Positions 28,778 to 37,314 of a stretch of DNA of 64,000 nucleotides are shown here, one piece after another. A program made the position numbers and the translations under genes. This DNA is from Marinimicrobium koreense (lineage in GTDB: Bacteria; Pseudomonadota; Gammaproteobacteria; Pseudomonadales; Cellvibrionaceae). The stretch spans positions 2,666,001-2,730,000 of the forward strand of contig NZ_RJUK01000001.1 of NCBI RefSeq assembly GCF_003762925.1, written 5' to 3'. Within the stretch, counting starts at the first letter, position 1. Each line of letters begins with the position of its first letter. The notes under the pieces are model-generated. The model saw only the letters and a program-made list of their open reading frames with translations, searched no databases and was not told the DNA's origin.

Positions 28778-29821
28778 TCATTTCAGTGCTTGCTTTTTCC
28801 TTAAATAATACGCCGATTTTGGTTCAACGACGACAAGATCCTCCCCCCCTCCAACATTCCTAAACTGAGCTTTTACAAGGGCCGTGGCACGTGGATGAAC
28901 GTCTGTTGCGGTTGCATGGGTATGAAACACATAGAAAAGCTGCTTATCGTCTCCAAAGAAGAAATCTCCATGGCCAGTGCCATCTGCGCCCATTGAATCT
29001 CTGTCGATAATTGGGTTCCCAAAGTAACGCTTCCAGGGCCCCAATGGCGAACTTGAGGTTGCATAACCCACTGCGTAGTCATCGCTTTTGAAATGGTTGG
29101 CAGAGTAGAACAGGTAGTATGTCTCGTTATGCTTAATTACCGTAGGGCCCTCAGCTACCACAGCCGACTCGAAGGTCTGAGTATCCTCCCACGTATCGGG
29201 CTGGGGCGTAATGCAATGCCGGAGAGTTTCAGGTTTAATCCCGCTCAAATCATCTTCAAGCTGTGCTACATAAATGTGGTTACCTTTATCCAACCTCACA
29301 TGGTAAAGATACACTTTCCCGTCATCATCCTTGAAAACGAAAGGATCTATCTGTCGGCGACCCTCGCCAAGAGGCATAATCTCTTCCTGTACAAAAGGCC
29401 CCAAGGGCGACTCACTATGCGCAATCGCAATATTCTCATTAGCTGTATATGCGATATAGTAAAGGTTTTTGTGCTGAAACACCTGAGGTGCCCAGAATCC
29501 CCTGTCGCCATAAGTCTGCTGACCTTTATTCAAAACGCGTCTTTTTTCGACGCTGCCCGGTGCATGCCATTGAACTAAGTCGTCTGAAACTAGAACTGGG
29601 AATCCAACTTGCGGCGGTGGTTCCGTTCCGTACAAATAGTATAGCTTTCCGTCATAGTGTATCGTTGGGTCCGCTATACGGACCTTATCGGGCTCGTACA
29701 CCGATGAATGGTCGAGACCGGCTGTCGCTATCTCATTCGGTAGGGAATCGCTTTGAGCGCAGGACGCCGCTATCAGTGACATCAGGATAGTCACGATTGA
29801 TATTTGAATTTTTGAAAACAT
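28778..29821 (-). CDS. GH43 family lipoprotein glycosidase
   Basis: The product has 347 residues with a lipobox at about residue 21 (LIAASC). The three catalytic acids of GH43 are readable: Asp51 in RIADPTIHYDGKLYYLYGT (base), Asp159 in RRQIDPFVFKDDDG (pKa modulator) and Glu224 in VVAEGPTVIKHNETYYLFYS (acid). WAPQVFQHKNLYY gives the usual propeller blade. It is therefore a better match to catalytic GH43 than the other two propeller proteins of the block. Known GH43 activities include beta-xylosidase, alpha-arabinosidase and exo-beta-1,3-galactanase; the locus favours a galactan-side-chain role (inferred). The GH-A-like gene lies 33 bp upstream on the same strand, so the two probably share an operon. 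Confidence 0.87.
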   Translation of the reverse strand: MFSKIQISIVTILMSLIAASCAQSDSLPNEIATAGLDHSSVYEPDKVRIADPTIHYDGKLYYLYGTEPPPQVGFPVLVSDDLVQWHAPGSVEKRRVLNKGQQTYGDRGFWAPQVFQHKNLYYIAYTANENIAIAHSESPLGPFVQEEIMPLGEGRRQIDPFVFKDDDGKVYLYHVRLDKGNHIYVAQLEDDLSGIKPETLRHCITPQPDTWEDTQTFESAVVAEGPTVIKHNETYYLFYSANHFKSDDYAVGYATSSSPLGPWKRYFGNPIIDRDSMGADGTGHGDFFFGDDKQLFYVFHTHATATDVHPRATALVKAQFRNVGGGEDLVVVEPKSAYYLRKKQALK

Positions 29822-29854
29822 ATTAAGTCGTCCTGTTTATCGTTTTTAAAGAGG

Positions 29855-31435
29855 CTAGCGCCACAAGTCAAAATCCTTATGAAGATACTTGTTGAAGGAG
29901 AACGTCCCATCAGCATTTTTTCGTACGGTGCGACTTAAAATGATACCGTTTAGAATCCAAGGACTAGTATTTTCATCGAAGATTTGTTGAGCACCAAACT
30001 GCTGCCATACGCCGTAAGTGGCAAGCTCAAACTGACCAGATGCTGTATCCATGAAAACATCGAACGCCTTCGAGAAATAGTCATTCAGCATGCTGTCATA
30101 CCAAGGATGCGCAGTCACAAAATCGATCCATTGTTGTCGACTGATACCTGCTCCGCTTGCCTGTCTGGCCAGAAGATCGTTTAGATATTCATGTACCTCC
30201 CAGTTTGGGTCAATGCCATAGGCTCCTGCAAATTCCGCATCAATTTGATCGCTCGTATGCTGCTTATAGTAGCGCATAGCTGAGAACTCCGTACTGATGA
30301 TCTTTTGATCAGATCGGATACGATCCAGTGCATACTCAATAGATCGCTTCATTTCGCCAAAATCACTATCTATATGGTGTATGTGCAAATCCACACCCTC
30401 AACCTCGGGCGTAGCTCTGGCGAGCTCAAGAAGCCCGTCAGATGCTGACTGGAACGCAACGTCATCGAGTCTATTGAAAGCACCCAAATAAATAGGCATA
30501 TTCTTTTTTTCACTTCCTGCACGGTACGCTACCGTGGCTTGAAGCATCTGTTCGTAAAAGCGCTCTAGATTTGGTGCATTGCTGGGCGCGTTACCTGGAC
30601 TTTCGATAATGGGCTCATTTCCCACAACGATGATATCAGCGTGCCGCCAAAATCTATCATATAGCTCAGACAAATTGCTTTTGTAAGTATCCATTATAGC
30701 TTCGTCCGGATCGGGCATATTACGATCTGGATTCTTGAAACCCCATTTTATATTGATGATTATCTTATATCCCTGCGCCTTAAGTTCTGCAATGTTACTC
30801 AACTTAGGAGAGTTATTAAGCCGGTATGGTGGCGTTGGGTCATCATCAAAGAAAAAGAAATAATCCAGAAATCCTCTAGCCCATTCGCTGTTGAGCTGAT
30901 CGATCGTCTCTTTCGTTTTACCCGTATAGTTTTGAATGGCGCCGTTTAGATTCACACCGATTTGCGGAAGCTTCGTCACGGTTTTAAAAACAGTGCTATA
31001 ATCCCCTACCGTTAATGCAGCCTTGTCGGTCCAGTTTCTCTTGGAACTCGCGATGAGTCGAACTTGCAAAGAATCGCCGTTTTCTACAGTCGAGGAAGTA
31101 TCGGTAAATGTACCTTCATTAATAGCGTACTCACCGCCCTCAATACTTATAGGTAAAGTGGTATCAATACCGGAGATTGTCACTAGCTCAGAGGTAACAA
31201 AAGAACCCGGCGCCACGTCATGTTTCGGATTAAAAAGGAACACATCGGGCGCATCAACCATTTCTTGGTTCGGTTCCGGCGCTGGATCCTGGGATCCGCA
31301 CTCATCAATGATTGACGATTTGCAGTCTCCTTCCGTACTACTAACCGAACTGCTTCCACCACAAGCACTGACGACCAGCACTAAAAAAATAAGTGTAAAA
31401 CTCAAACAAATATTATTTTTATACTGAATAAACAT
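29855..31435 (-). CDS. Lipoprotein with Ig-like domain + TIM-barrel glycosidase domain, unassigned family
   Basis: The product has 526 residues with a lipobox at Cys25 (LVVSACGG). About residues 63-155 form a bacterial Ig-like beta-sandwich (GSFVTSELVTISGID, LPISIEGGEYAINEG) seen as an accessory module in marine secreted proteins. About 158-526 are homologous to the 19832-20977 protein: IGVNLNGAI, AQGYKIIINIKW, IIVVGNEPI (Glu274), GVDLHIHHID and IISTEFSAMRYYK (Glu383). The barrel is longer here, with an insert near 395-450. The two Glu again sit about 109 residues apart, as in clan GH-A. Probably an endo- or exo-acting hydrolase of the sulfated galactan; I cannot assign a family. It lies 33 bp upstream of the GH43 gene. 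Confidence 0.62.
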   Translation of the reverse strand: MFIQYKNNICLSFTLIFLVLVVSACGGSSSVSSTEGDCKSSIIDECGSQDPAPEPNQEMVDAPDVFLFNPKHDVAPGSFVTSELVTISGIDTTLPISIEGGEYAINEGTFTDTSSTVENGDSLQVRLIASSKRNWTDKAALTVGDYSTVFKTVTKLPQIGVNLNGAIQNYTGKTKETIDQLNSEWARGFLDYFFFFDDDPTPPYRLNNSPKLSNIAELKAQGYKIIINIKWGFKNPDRNMPDPDEAIMDTYKSNLSELYDRFWRHADIIVVGNEPIIESPGNAPSNAPNLERFYEQMLQATVAYRAGSEKKNMPIYLGAFNRLDDVAFQSASDGLLELARATPEVEGVDLHIHHIDSDFGEMKRSIEYALDRIRSDQKIISTEFSAMRYYKQHTSDQIDAEFAGAYGIDPNWEVHEYLNDLLARQASGAGISRQQWIDFVTAHPWYDSMLNDYFSKAFDVFMDTASGQFELATYGVWQQFGAQQIFDENTSPWILNGIILSRTVRKNADGTFSFNKYLHKDFDLWR

Positions 31436-31456
31436 GAATTAGCCTCGCTGATCTCA

Positions 31457-32005
31457 AGTCCACTTTAGCCTATCAAAGGCCCGGCGATAGTCTCTGTTAA
31501 GGTCATAGCTACCAGTTTGTCTAAACTGTACAGTTCGATTGACGAAAATTCCGTTAAGAATCCGGGGACCCTGGGTTTTGTCAAAACTCCCTCACAACCC
31601 TGTTTGAAGGCTTAGTTCGCCAAAAGAAACTGTGGATATTTCGTAAAAATTTCATAAGCATCTGTCAGGCACCAAAGTCGGTATTGCAATGGTGGACATG
31701 TAGGTCTATTCCATAGACTTCTGGAGTTGACTTCGCTAGCGCAAGCATTGCCTCCGGTGCCTCCTGAAACCGGGGGAGCGACAGCCGACTCAAGATGTAT
31801 TCGCCCCCTCAATATCGATCGCTTTAGCAACATCGAGCCTAACCCGGACTGACAAAATTTCAGTTCTAAATAGAACATCGCGAAACTGTGCGAGAACAAC
31901 TTGGTCTTGGGTGCTTCCGGCAACTGCCGAGTTGGCGATGGCTGAAAACATCAGCACAGCCAAGACAGCATCAGAAAGTCCATTTTTTTTGACTACTTAT
32001 ATCAG
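31457..32005 (-). pseudogene. Decayed third copy of the Ig-like/TIM-barrel glycosidase
   Basis: Minus-strand fragments match the neighbour at 29855-31435 in order but in different frames. Near 31980-31930 is a signal-peptide-like stretch (VLAVLMFSAIANSAVAG). Near 31850-31815 is a piece of the Ig-like domain ending IEGG, followed by a frame change in a run of G. Near 31775-31670 is ALAKSTPEVYGIDLHVHHCN, matching ALARATPEVEGVDLHIHH, then a stop. Near 31560-31460 is the C-terminal piece RILNGIFVNRTV, matching WILNGIILSRTV. Both catalytic Glu regions are missing. This is a gene destroyed by deletions and frameshifts; the 103-codon open frame within it is not a gene. Confidence 0.85.
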
Positions 32006-32014
32006 GGAACATCA

Positions 32015-33892
32015 TTATATCCCTTCAGCCTCACCCGCCGCCTCCCCATGTTGCCGCACAGGCTTAAGCTGCATGTGGTTGCTTATGACAATGGGCACAA
32101 GACCGAAGTGCATTCGGAAAGGCGCAGTGATGTCGTTACCAAACATAGTGGTCCACCAGTTTCCGGACTTGTCCTTGAACACTGTGCCGTGTCCTGCGTG
32201 GGGAACGCCCATTCGCGCCTTGGTGTAAGGACCCCAGATGGTATCGGAAACACCATACATCATGTCGTAGGTACCGTTAGTGCGCAGAGGACCATGCCAC
32301 TCTGCCCCTGTAAGAACATACTTACCATTTATTTTGGCCAGCGCGTTTCCTTCGTAGCCTACGTGGTGGTTTTCGATCGTCTGCAGTTTGCGTGGTGGCG
32401 CCACAAAACCAGATCGGTCTGCATTAAGCTCACCGAGGCGTCCCCCGCCCCAAAGAAAGTACAACTTGCCGTTACTATCCTCAAAGATATAGCCATCAAT
32501 GCCGTCAACGAATTTTCCCTCCGTGACATTGGTATAGGGGCCTTCAGGTCTTCCTGTAGCGCTTTTGAACAAGTAAGTCACGCCCTTACAGCACAGACTG
32601 AAGGTCAAATAGTACGTATCGTCGCTTTTAACATATTTAAATTCGGGGGCCCAGAGCTGCATTCTCGAGAAGTCACCAGGACCTAGCTCGCTCCAACTCC
32701 AAATGGTTGCCACATCCTCCCACTTCTCAAGATCCTTGGACCGAAATAGCGTAATTCCGCCATCGCCATAGAGATATCCATAGCCATTCTGTGTTCCGAC
32801 AAGATAGTAATAACCATCACCGCCTAGTGTCACAGATGGGTCACGAAGGGTCTCGCTGGAAAGACGAGGCTCTTGCTCAGAAACAATAGAGTCCTCCAAG
32901 ATAACATCAGAAACTGGCCTAAGTCGCTCTCGTTTGGAGAATTCCAAAGGAACTATCGCAGGTCTCGTACGCAACGCCGCATAGCGATCGGCTTCGGGCG
33001 CGGCGTAAGTAGCGTAAAGCTGCCCATATTCATCTTTGAAAATAGTCGTTTGTCCGGCATGGGGTACCGCAAGGTAGCGACCCGAATATGGTCCTAGCAA
33101 GTTTTCTGACTCAGCGACATAGACATCATCCGTCGCCGTCTTCATGCGGCCGCTTACTTCGTTGGCGAATCCGTAGTACTTACCGTCAATTTTCTTGATG
33201 AAAATCCCCCGATCGCCTATTCGATCACGTGCGGGCCAATCTTTTTGCGCCGAGAAGTCTGTTCTCGGGTAACCATCGTTTGCCGGTTTGATGAATTTTG
33301 ATTCACCTATGACTGATGTGAGAGATTCATCTAAGGGAGCGATGAAACCATGCCCATAGAGAAGATAGCTTTTTCCATCTTCATCGTGAAAGAGGGAGGG
33401 GTCCGACTGGTGACGAATGAGGCAGTCAGATTCTTTGTATGGACCCGAAGCATCGCCTGTAATGCTTTTCGCCGTTCGGATACAACCCAGTACATCAACA
33501 AAAACGATATAAAATTGGCTATCAATGTAGTGGATTTCTGGCGCCTCATAACGCTCGCCCTTTGCGTCGTATACAGCGCCCAGTGGAATCCATTTTCGTA
33601 GGTCTTCAGAGTGCCATACGTAGATTCCGTTATTCGGTTTTTTGAGATTGGTTCCGGTCATATAGTAACCATCTTCAGCGCGGGTTATACTGACATCCTT
33701 CAATAAGTTATCGCTGAAAAGGGGTTTCAATAATTCGGCGCTCGAACCAGGCTCGTTAACTGCATTTAACTGATTTGAAGGGTGATCCCTAAATAATAGG
33801 TCGCGCTCACCCTCTTCTTCCTTCCTATCAAGTGGCGAGGCAGAGACAACCATCGAAACTGCGAACGCAAAAAATACAAACCAGCATTTCAT
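32015..33892 (-). CDS. Secreted protein with two tandem GH43-type propellers
   Basis: About 625 residues; ATG 33892 is chosen because MKCWFVFFAFAVSMVVSAS is a signal peptide. The first propeller (about 40-320) starts LLKDVSITRAEDGYYMTGTN and contains YEAPEIHYIDSQFYIVF. The second (about 330-600) starts LRDPSVTLGGDGYYYLVGTQ and contains LWAPEFKYVKSDDTYYLTF and VDGIDGYIFEDSNGKLYFLW. The candidate base Asp is visible in each (LKD, LRD), while the second-blade acid is Glu rather than Asp in both. A two-propeller chain suggests two linked exo-activities, or one catalytic and one binding unit. The sulfatase gene upstream is on the same strand, about 105 bp away. The substrate is unknown. Confidence 0.8.
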   Translation of the reverse strand: MKCWFVFFAFAVSMVVSASPLDRKEEEGERDLLFRDHPSNQLNAVNEPGSSAELLKPLFSDNLLKDVSITRAEDGYYMTGTNLKKPNNGIYVWHSEDLRKWIPLGAVYDAKGERYEAPEIHYIDSQFYIVFVDVLGCIRTAKSITGDASGPYKESDCLIRHQSDPSLFHDEDGKSYLLYGHGFIAPLDESLTSVIGESKFIKPANDGYPRTDFSAQKDWPARDRIGDRGIFIKKIDGKYYGFANEVSGRMKTATDDVYVAESENLLGPYSGRYLAVPHAGQTTIFKDEYGQLYATYAAPEADRYAALRTRPAIVPLEFSKRERLRPVSDVILEDSIVSEQEPRLSSETLRDPSVTLGGDGYYYLVGTQNGYGYLYGDGGITLFRSKDLEKWEDVATIWSWSELGPGDFSRMQLWAPEFKYVKSDDTYYLTFSLCCKGVTYLFKSATGRPEGPYTNVTEGKFVDGIDGYIFEDSNGKLYFLWGGGRLGELNADRSGFVAPPRKLQTIENHHVGYEGNALAKINGKYVLTGAEWHGPLRTNGTYDMMYGVSDTIWGPYTKARMGVPHAGHGTVFKDKSGNWWTTMFGNDITAPFRMHFGLVPIVISNHMQLKPVRQHGEAAGEAEGI

Positions 33893-33962
33893 AGGGAGCC
33901 TATTTGCATATTTTGACCAGCACATATGGTTCGTGCTCCTTAATTTTGGCGAACGAACCACT

Positions 33963-33983
33963 AGGTTTATTTAGAAATAACCT
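33963..33983. promoter_or_regulatory. Inverted repeat between sulfatase and tandem-GH43 genes
   Basis: AGGTTTATTT-AG-AAATAACCT is a near-perfect inverted repeat in the short gap. It lacks a T tail and is AT-rich, so an operator or a processing hairpin is likelier than a terminator. Confidence 0.3.
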
Positions 33984-33996
33984 GGTTACAGCGCGG

Positions 33997-35553
33997 TCAC
34001 TGAGTGGATTTTATTTCGTCAAGCTTGCTCTGGAGTTCTTTTAGAATCTTAGGATGTCGCTCGGCAAGATTGACTTTTTCCTCAGGATCCTCTGATAAAT
34101 TGAAAAGTTGAGGGTGGCCTTTCAGGCCGGCATCCACCGCTTTGTTCTTCATCCAATCGGGCAACGTACCTGTGAACGGTTCAATATATTTCCAGTCCCC
34201 GCGGCGCAATGCCAGAGTATATGCTTCCTCCAGCATGTATGTACGTCCATCCTCATTAGCATCCATAAGTGCGGGCAAAATATTTTCGCTATCTTTTGCT
34301 TCCTTTCCGTTTAGTTCTACACCAATTAGTGATGCCAAAGATGCATAGAAGTCAATGTGGCTGAACAGTGCGTCGCTAACACCTGGCTGAATTTTCTTCG
34401 GGTAGTAAGCAATCATAGGAACTCGGGTTCCCGCCTCTAGAATGCTGTATTTACCGCCTGAGAATGGACCACTGGGCTTATGATTACCAAGCATCTCCAC
34501 TGCAAAGTCCTCGTAGCCGTCATCCAACACCGGTCCATTATCACTACTGAATAAAATCAGCGTATTATCCAGGAGATTATGACGCTCAAGCTGTGACACT
34601 ATTTCTCCCACAAACCAATCCAGTTCGACGATATGATCCCCACGGGGACCCATATCGGTCGCACCAACGAATTGCTCATTGGGTACACGCGGCACATGAA
34701 TATTATTGGTGGGCAAGAAGAGGAAGAATGGTTCGCTTTTATTCTTTTCTATAAAATCTTCTGACTTCTTAGCGAAGTCTTTTGCAAACTCTTCATCTCT
34801 ATACTCTGCTGACTTTCCACCTTTCATATAGCCAATGCGACTAATTCCGTTTACGATGCTGTCGCTATGCTGGTCATCAGCCTGCTGTTTGAGTAGATCC
34901 GGCCGTTCGCGCCCCACCGGGCGGTCTCCGATTTTCTCCTTGTAACTAACGGTAATTGGATCTTCCGGATCCAGGTTATAAATTCGCTGATTTTCCAAGT
35001 ATGCAGTCGGTACACGATCACCGGTTGCCGGGATCAAAAAGCTATAGTCAAAACCAAGCTCCGCAGGTCCCGGACTTACATAGTCATTCCAATCAATGTT
35101 TCCACTGCCAAGTCCTAGATGCCACTTTCCAATTACGGCCGTGTTGTAACCAGCACGCTTGAACATGTCGGCAAGGGTTGGCTCTTCAGGGTCTATTACT
35201 AGCGGGGCATCGCCCGGTATGATTTCTGCCTCTGCGCGAAACGCGTATTGACCCGTTAGCATGGAAAAACGAGAAGGTGTACACGTAGCTGCTGGACTAT
35301 GAGCATCAGTAAAGCGAATGCCTTCGTCAGCCAATTTATCTACATGAGGCGTTTTGACAGCCGTTGCGCCATAGCTACTGAGGTCGCCATAACCTAAATC
35401 ATCAGCATAAATAAGGACAACGTTAGGCTTACTTTCATTGTAACTTGATGATGCAACATCGCTGATTGGCCCCGATGAAGTTTGGTTTTTTCCGCATCCG
35501 GATATGACTAATAAACTCATGCTAATTAGGAAAATTTTATTTACGGACATCAT
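33997..35553 (-). CDS. Lipoprotein sulfatase, family S1
   Basis: The product has 518 residues with a lipobox at Cys20 (LLVISGC). VVLIYADDLGYGDLSSYGA is the metal-binding start. SPAATCTPSRFSMLTGQYAFR is the catalytic motif, with Cys91 the formylglycine precursor (C-T-P-S-R). KWHLGLGSG and LILFSSDNGPV provide the remaining active-site segments. The start is one of two adjacent ATG codons behind AGGAGATACA. The next gene upstream on this strand is the FGE-like gene that should activate it, and the tandem-GH43 gene follows. It acts in the periplasm or at the outer membrane; the sulfate position attacked is not readable. Confidence 0.9.
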   Translation of the reverse strand: MMSVNKIFLISMSLLVISGCGKNQTSSGPISDVASSSYNESKPNVVLIYADDLGYGDLSSYGATAVKTPHVDKLADEGIRFTDAHSPAATCTPSRFSMLTGQYAFRAEAEIIPGDAPLVIDPEEPTLADMFKRAGYNTAVIGKWHLGLGSGNIDWNDYVSPGPAELGFDYSFLIPATGDRVPTAYLENQRIYNLDPEDPITVSYKEKIGDRPVGRERPDLLKQQADDQHSDSIVNGISRIGYMKGGKSAEYRDEEFAKDFAKKSEDFIEKNKSEPFFLFLPTNNIHVPRVPNEQFVGATDMGPRGDHIVELDWFVGEIVSQLERHNLLDNTLILFSSDNGPVLDDGYEDFAVEMLGNHKPSGPFSGGKYSILEAGTRVPMIAYYPKKIQPGVSDALFSHIDFYASLASLIGVELNGKEAKDSENILPALMDANEDGRTYMLEEAYTLALRRGDWKYIEPFTGTLPDWMKNKAVDAGLKGHPQLFNLSEDPEEKVNLAERHPKILKELQSKLDEIKSTQ

Positions 35554-35800
35554 GATTGTATCTCCTATGTGTATTTTTCTTCGAACCTTACCGTGGAAGA
35601 TTCCCGGCCATCAAAGCCTATAGCAGGATGGGCCATTATCAGAGAGGTTTCGCTTCCGTACTAGACCAAGTTCTATGCTTGTCACCACTGGCGTCTTTCT
35701 ATGAATAATATCCTTATAAACAAGTTTCGTAACACTCTATTATGACTACTGCTGGATGGTCGCCGAATTCTTTGTTCTCCTAGCTCGGTCGTTTGGCAGG

Positions 35801-36973
35801 CTAATCTTCATCCTTTACAAGCCTGAACCCGACGTGGGCATGTCCCGAATCGGGACTAGACTTCATCCGAGCGGACACGCGATAACTTTCACAGTAGGTC
35901 TCATGACATAAGAAGGACCCTCCTCGAAGAACACGCTTCGGTACCCTAGGTTCCTGCGGATCATGGCTCTTTTCCGGCCCCGTAGGATTGGTAATGTGGC
36001 CCTGTCGTTTTGCTTGAGAGTAATATTCCGAGTGATACCAGTCGGCCGTCCACTCCCACACATTTCCCGCCATGTCATACAACCCATAGCCATTGCTGGG
36101 GAAAGACTTTACAGGTGCTGTTCTGTAAAAGGAGTCCTCTTTTGTATTGTTATCCGGAAAGCGTCCTTGCCAAATGTTCGCCTTATGCTGCCCTGTATCA
36201 ACCCCCTCGTTGCCCCAAGGAAACATATTATTCTCTAAACCGCCTCGAGCAGCCCACTCCCACTCTGCCTCCGTAGGCAACCGCTTCCCTGCCCAACGGG
36301 CGAAAGCCTGAGCGTCGTCCCAGGATACATGGACCACTGGATGATTCTCTCGACCTTCAATGTCACTGTCAGGTCCCTCAGGATGACGCCAGTTGGCCCC
36401 GGGAACCCAACGCCACCAATTCGCGGGGTTGCTCAGAGATACAGGTTGGCCTGATGGAAAAAATACGAGTGAGCTGGGGACCATTACATCATCTGGTGGG
36501 CGAGGAGTACCCGGCGGGAGCTGCTTTTTAATATCTTCCCAATTCGGTTGGCGCTCCGCTGTGGTAACATAGCCAGTCTCTTCGACAAATTGACGAAACT
36601 GGGAATTAGTAACCTCTGTTTTGTCCATCCAAAAGCTAGACACAGTGACTTCATGTATGGGCGACTCATCTGGCCTTGCGTGATGGGAATCAGAGCCCAT
36701 TAAATATGTACCACCCGGAATCAGTACCATTTCTGAGCGGGAAGGTGTTACCTCAGACTTAATCACTTCCTTGTCTTCAGCTAAAGCAAAACGCTCAGAC
36801 AATGTACCACTACAATGAGTTGAGGAACCATTCCCCCCCTCCCTATTCTGGTTCAAAACCTGATCTCGGTTACCACTTGTGTCTAATGTGTTTGCATAGG
36901 TGGAAAAACATTGAACCAACAACAACATTAATGTCGGCAAAGTAAGGGCAGTTTTAGTTCGAGGCTGTTTCAT
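35801..36973 (-). CDS. Exported formylglycine-generating enzyme homologue (sulfatase-modifying factor)
   Basis: The product has 390 residues. From about residue 80 the FGE-sulfatase fold runs MVLIPGGTYLMGSDSHHARP, LPTEAEWEWAARGG, YDMAGNVWEWTADW and RVLRGGSFLCHETYCESYRV. Cys356 and Cys361 match the spacing of the two copper-binding cysteines of true oxygen-dependent FGE, so this should be an active enzyme, unlike EgtB or PvdO relatives that lack them. It oxidises the Cys of C-x-P-x-R sulfatases to formylglycine (known). The N-terminus (MKQPRTKTALTLPTLMLLLV, ending FSTYAN) is a signal peptide, so it would work in the periplasm, which is unusual. A GalR-type operator candidate lies 183 bp upstream. 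No anaerobic radical-SAM maturase is present in the window. Confidence 0.9.
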   Translation of the reverse strand: MKQPRTKTALTLPTLMLLLVQCFSTYANTLDTSGNRDQVLNQNREGGNGSSTHCSGTLSERFALAEDKEVIKSEVTPSRSEMVLIPGGTYLMGSDSHHARPDESPIHEVTVSSFWMDKTEVTNSQFRQFVEETGYVTTAERQPNWEDIKKQLPPGTPRPPDDVMVPSSLVFFPSGQPVSLSNPANWWRWVPGANWRHPEGPDSDIEGRENHPVVHVSWDDAQAFARWAGKRLPTEAEWEWAARGGLENNMFPWGNEGVDTGQHKANIWQGRFPDNNTKEDSFYRTAPVKSFPSNGYGLYDMAGNVWEWTADWYHSEYYSQAKRQGHITNPTGPEKSHDPQEPRVPKRVLRGGSFLCHETYCESYRVSARMKSSPDSGHAHVGFRLVKDED

Positions 36974-37155
36974 AAGGCAATCACGCTAAGTAGTCAGATT
37001 TGTCATTATTTTGAAGTACAAACGAACCGTATGCTTTATTACCGTAGTCGAACTTCAAAAAAATCTACGTGCCACATTCGAACACCGAAAGTCGGCCAAA
37101 GAAGACAAACACATCAGTGACATCTTGCTATTGATGCGTCGCTAATGCCGTGTCA

Positions 37156-37172
37156 ATGTAAACGTTATACCC
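37156..37172. promoter_or_regulatory. Candidate GalR-type operator 3 (FGE-like gene)
   Basis: ATGTAAACGTTATACCC is identical over 16 of 17 bases to operator 1 before the ECF sigma gene, 8.6 kb away. It stands in a non-coding gap 183 bp upstream of the FGE-like start. Confidence 0.65.
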
Positions 37173-37219
37173 TCGCCATCCCCAGCCGTCAAGCGCTCCT
37201 TGACGCACTTTATGTCAAT

Positions 37220-37249
37220 CGCGGCGGAGGGCTTAAACCCTCCGCCGCG
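37220..37249 (-). terminator. Strong hairpin after the gal/symporter operon
   Basis: CGCGGCGGAGGG-CTTAAA-CCCTCCGCCGCG is a perfect 12-bp GC-rich stem with a 6-base loop, 66 bp beyond the symporter stop. No long T run follows on either strand, so it may be a weak terminator or an RNA-stabilising 3' end. Confidence 0.6.
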
Positions 37250-37314
37250 TAGCTTTCTAAAGAAGCCAAAATTTTCAGAAAAACCTATCTCAAATACCAA
37301 CTAAGTAGAGCAAG

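Larger units (their letters stand above)
36974..37314. other. Regulatory gap between the FGE-like gene and the symporter
   Basis: This is 341 bp with no credible gene, holding a strong hairpin (37220-37249) behind the symporter and, nearer the FGE-like gene, a candidate GalR-type operator (37156-37172). It separates the gal operon transcript from the sulfatase transcript, though both run on the minus strand. Confidence 0.55.

Noticed and set aside
31612-31923. A 103-codon minus-strand open frame
   Set aside because: It reads across frameshifted pieces of a decayed glycosidase; other frames give the homologous peptides, so it is part of a pseudogene.
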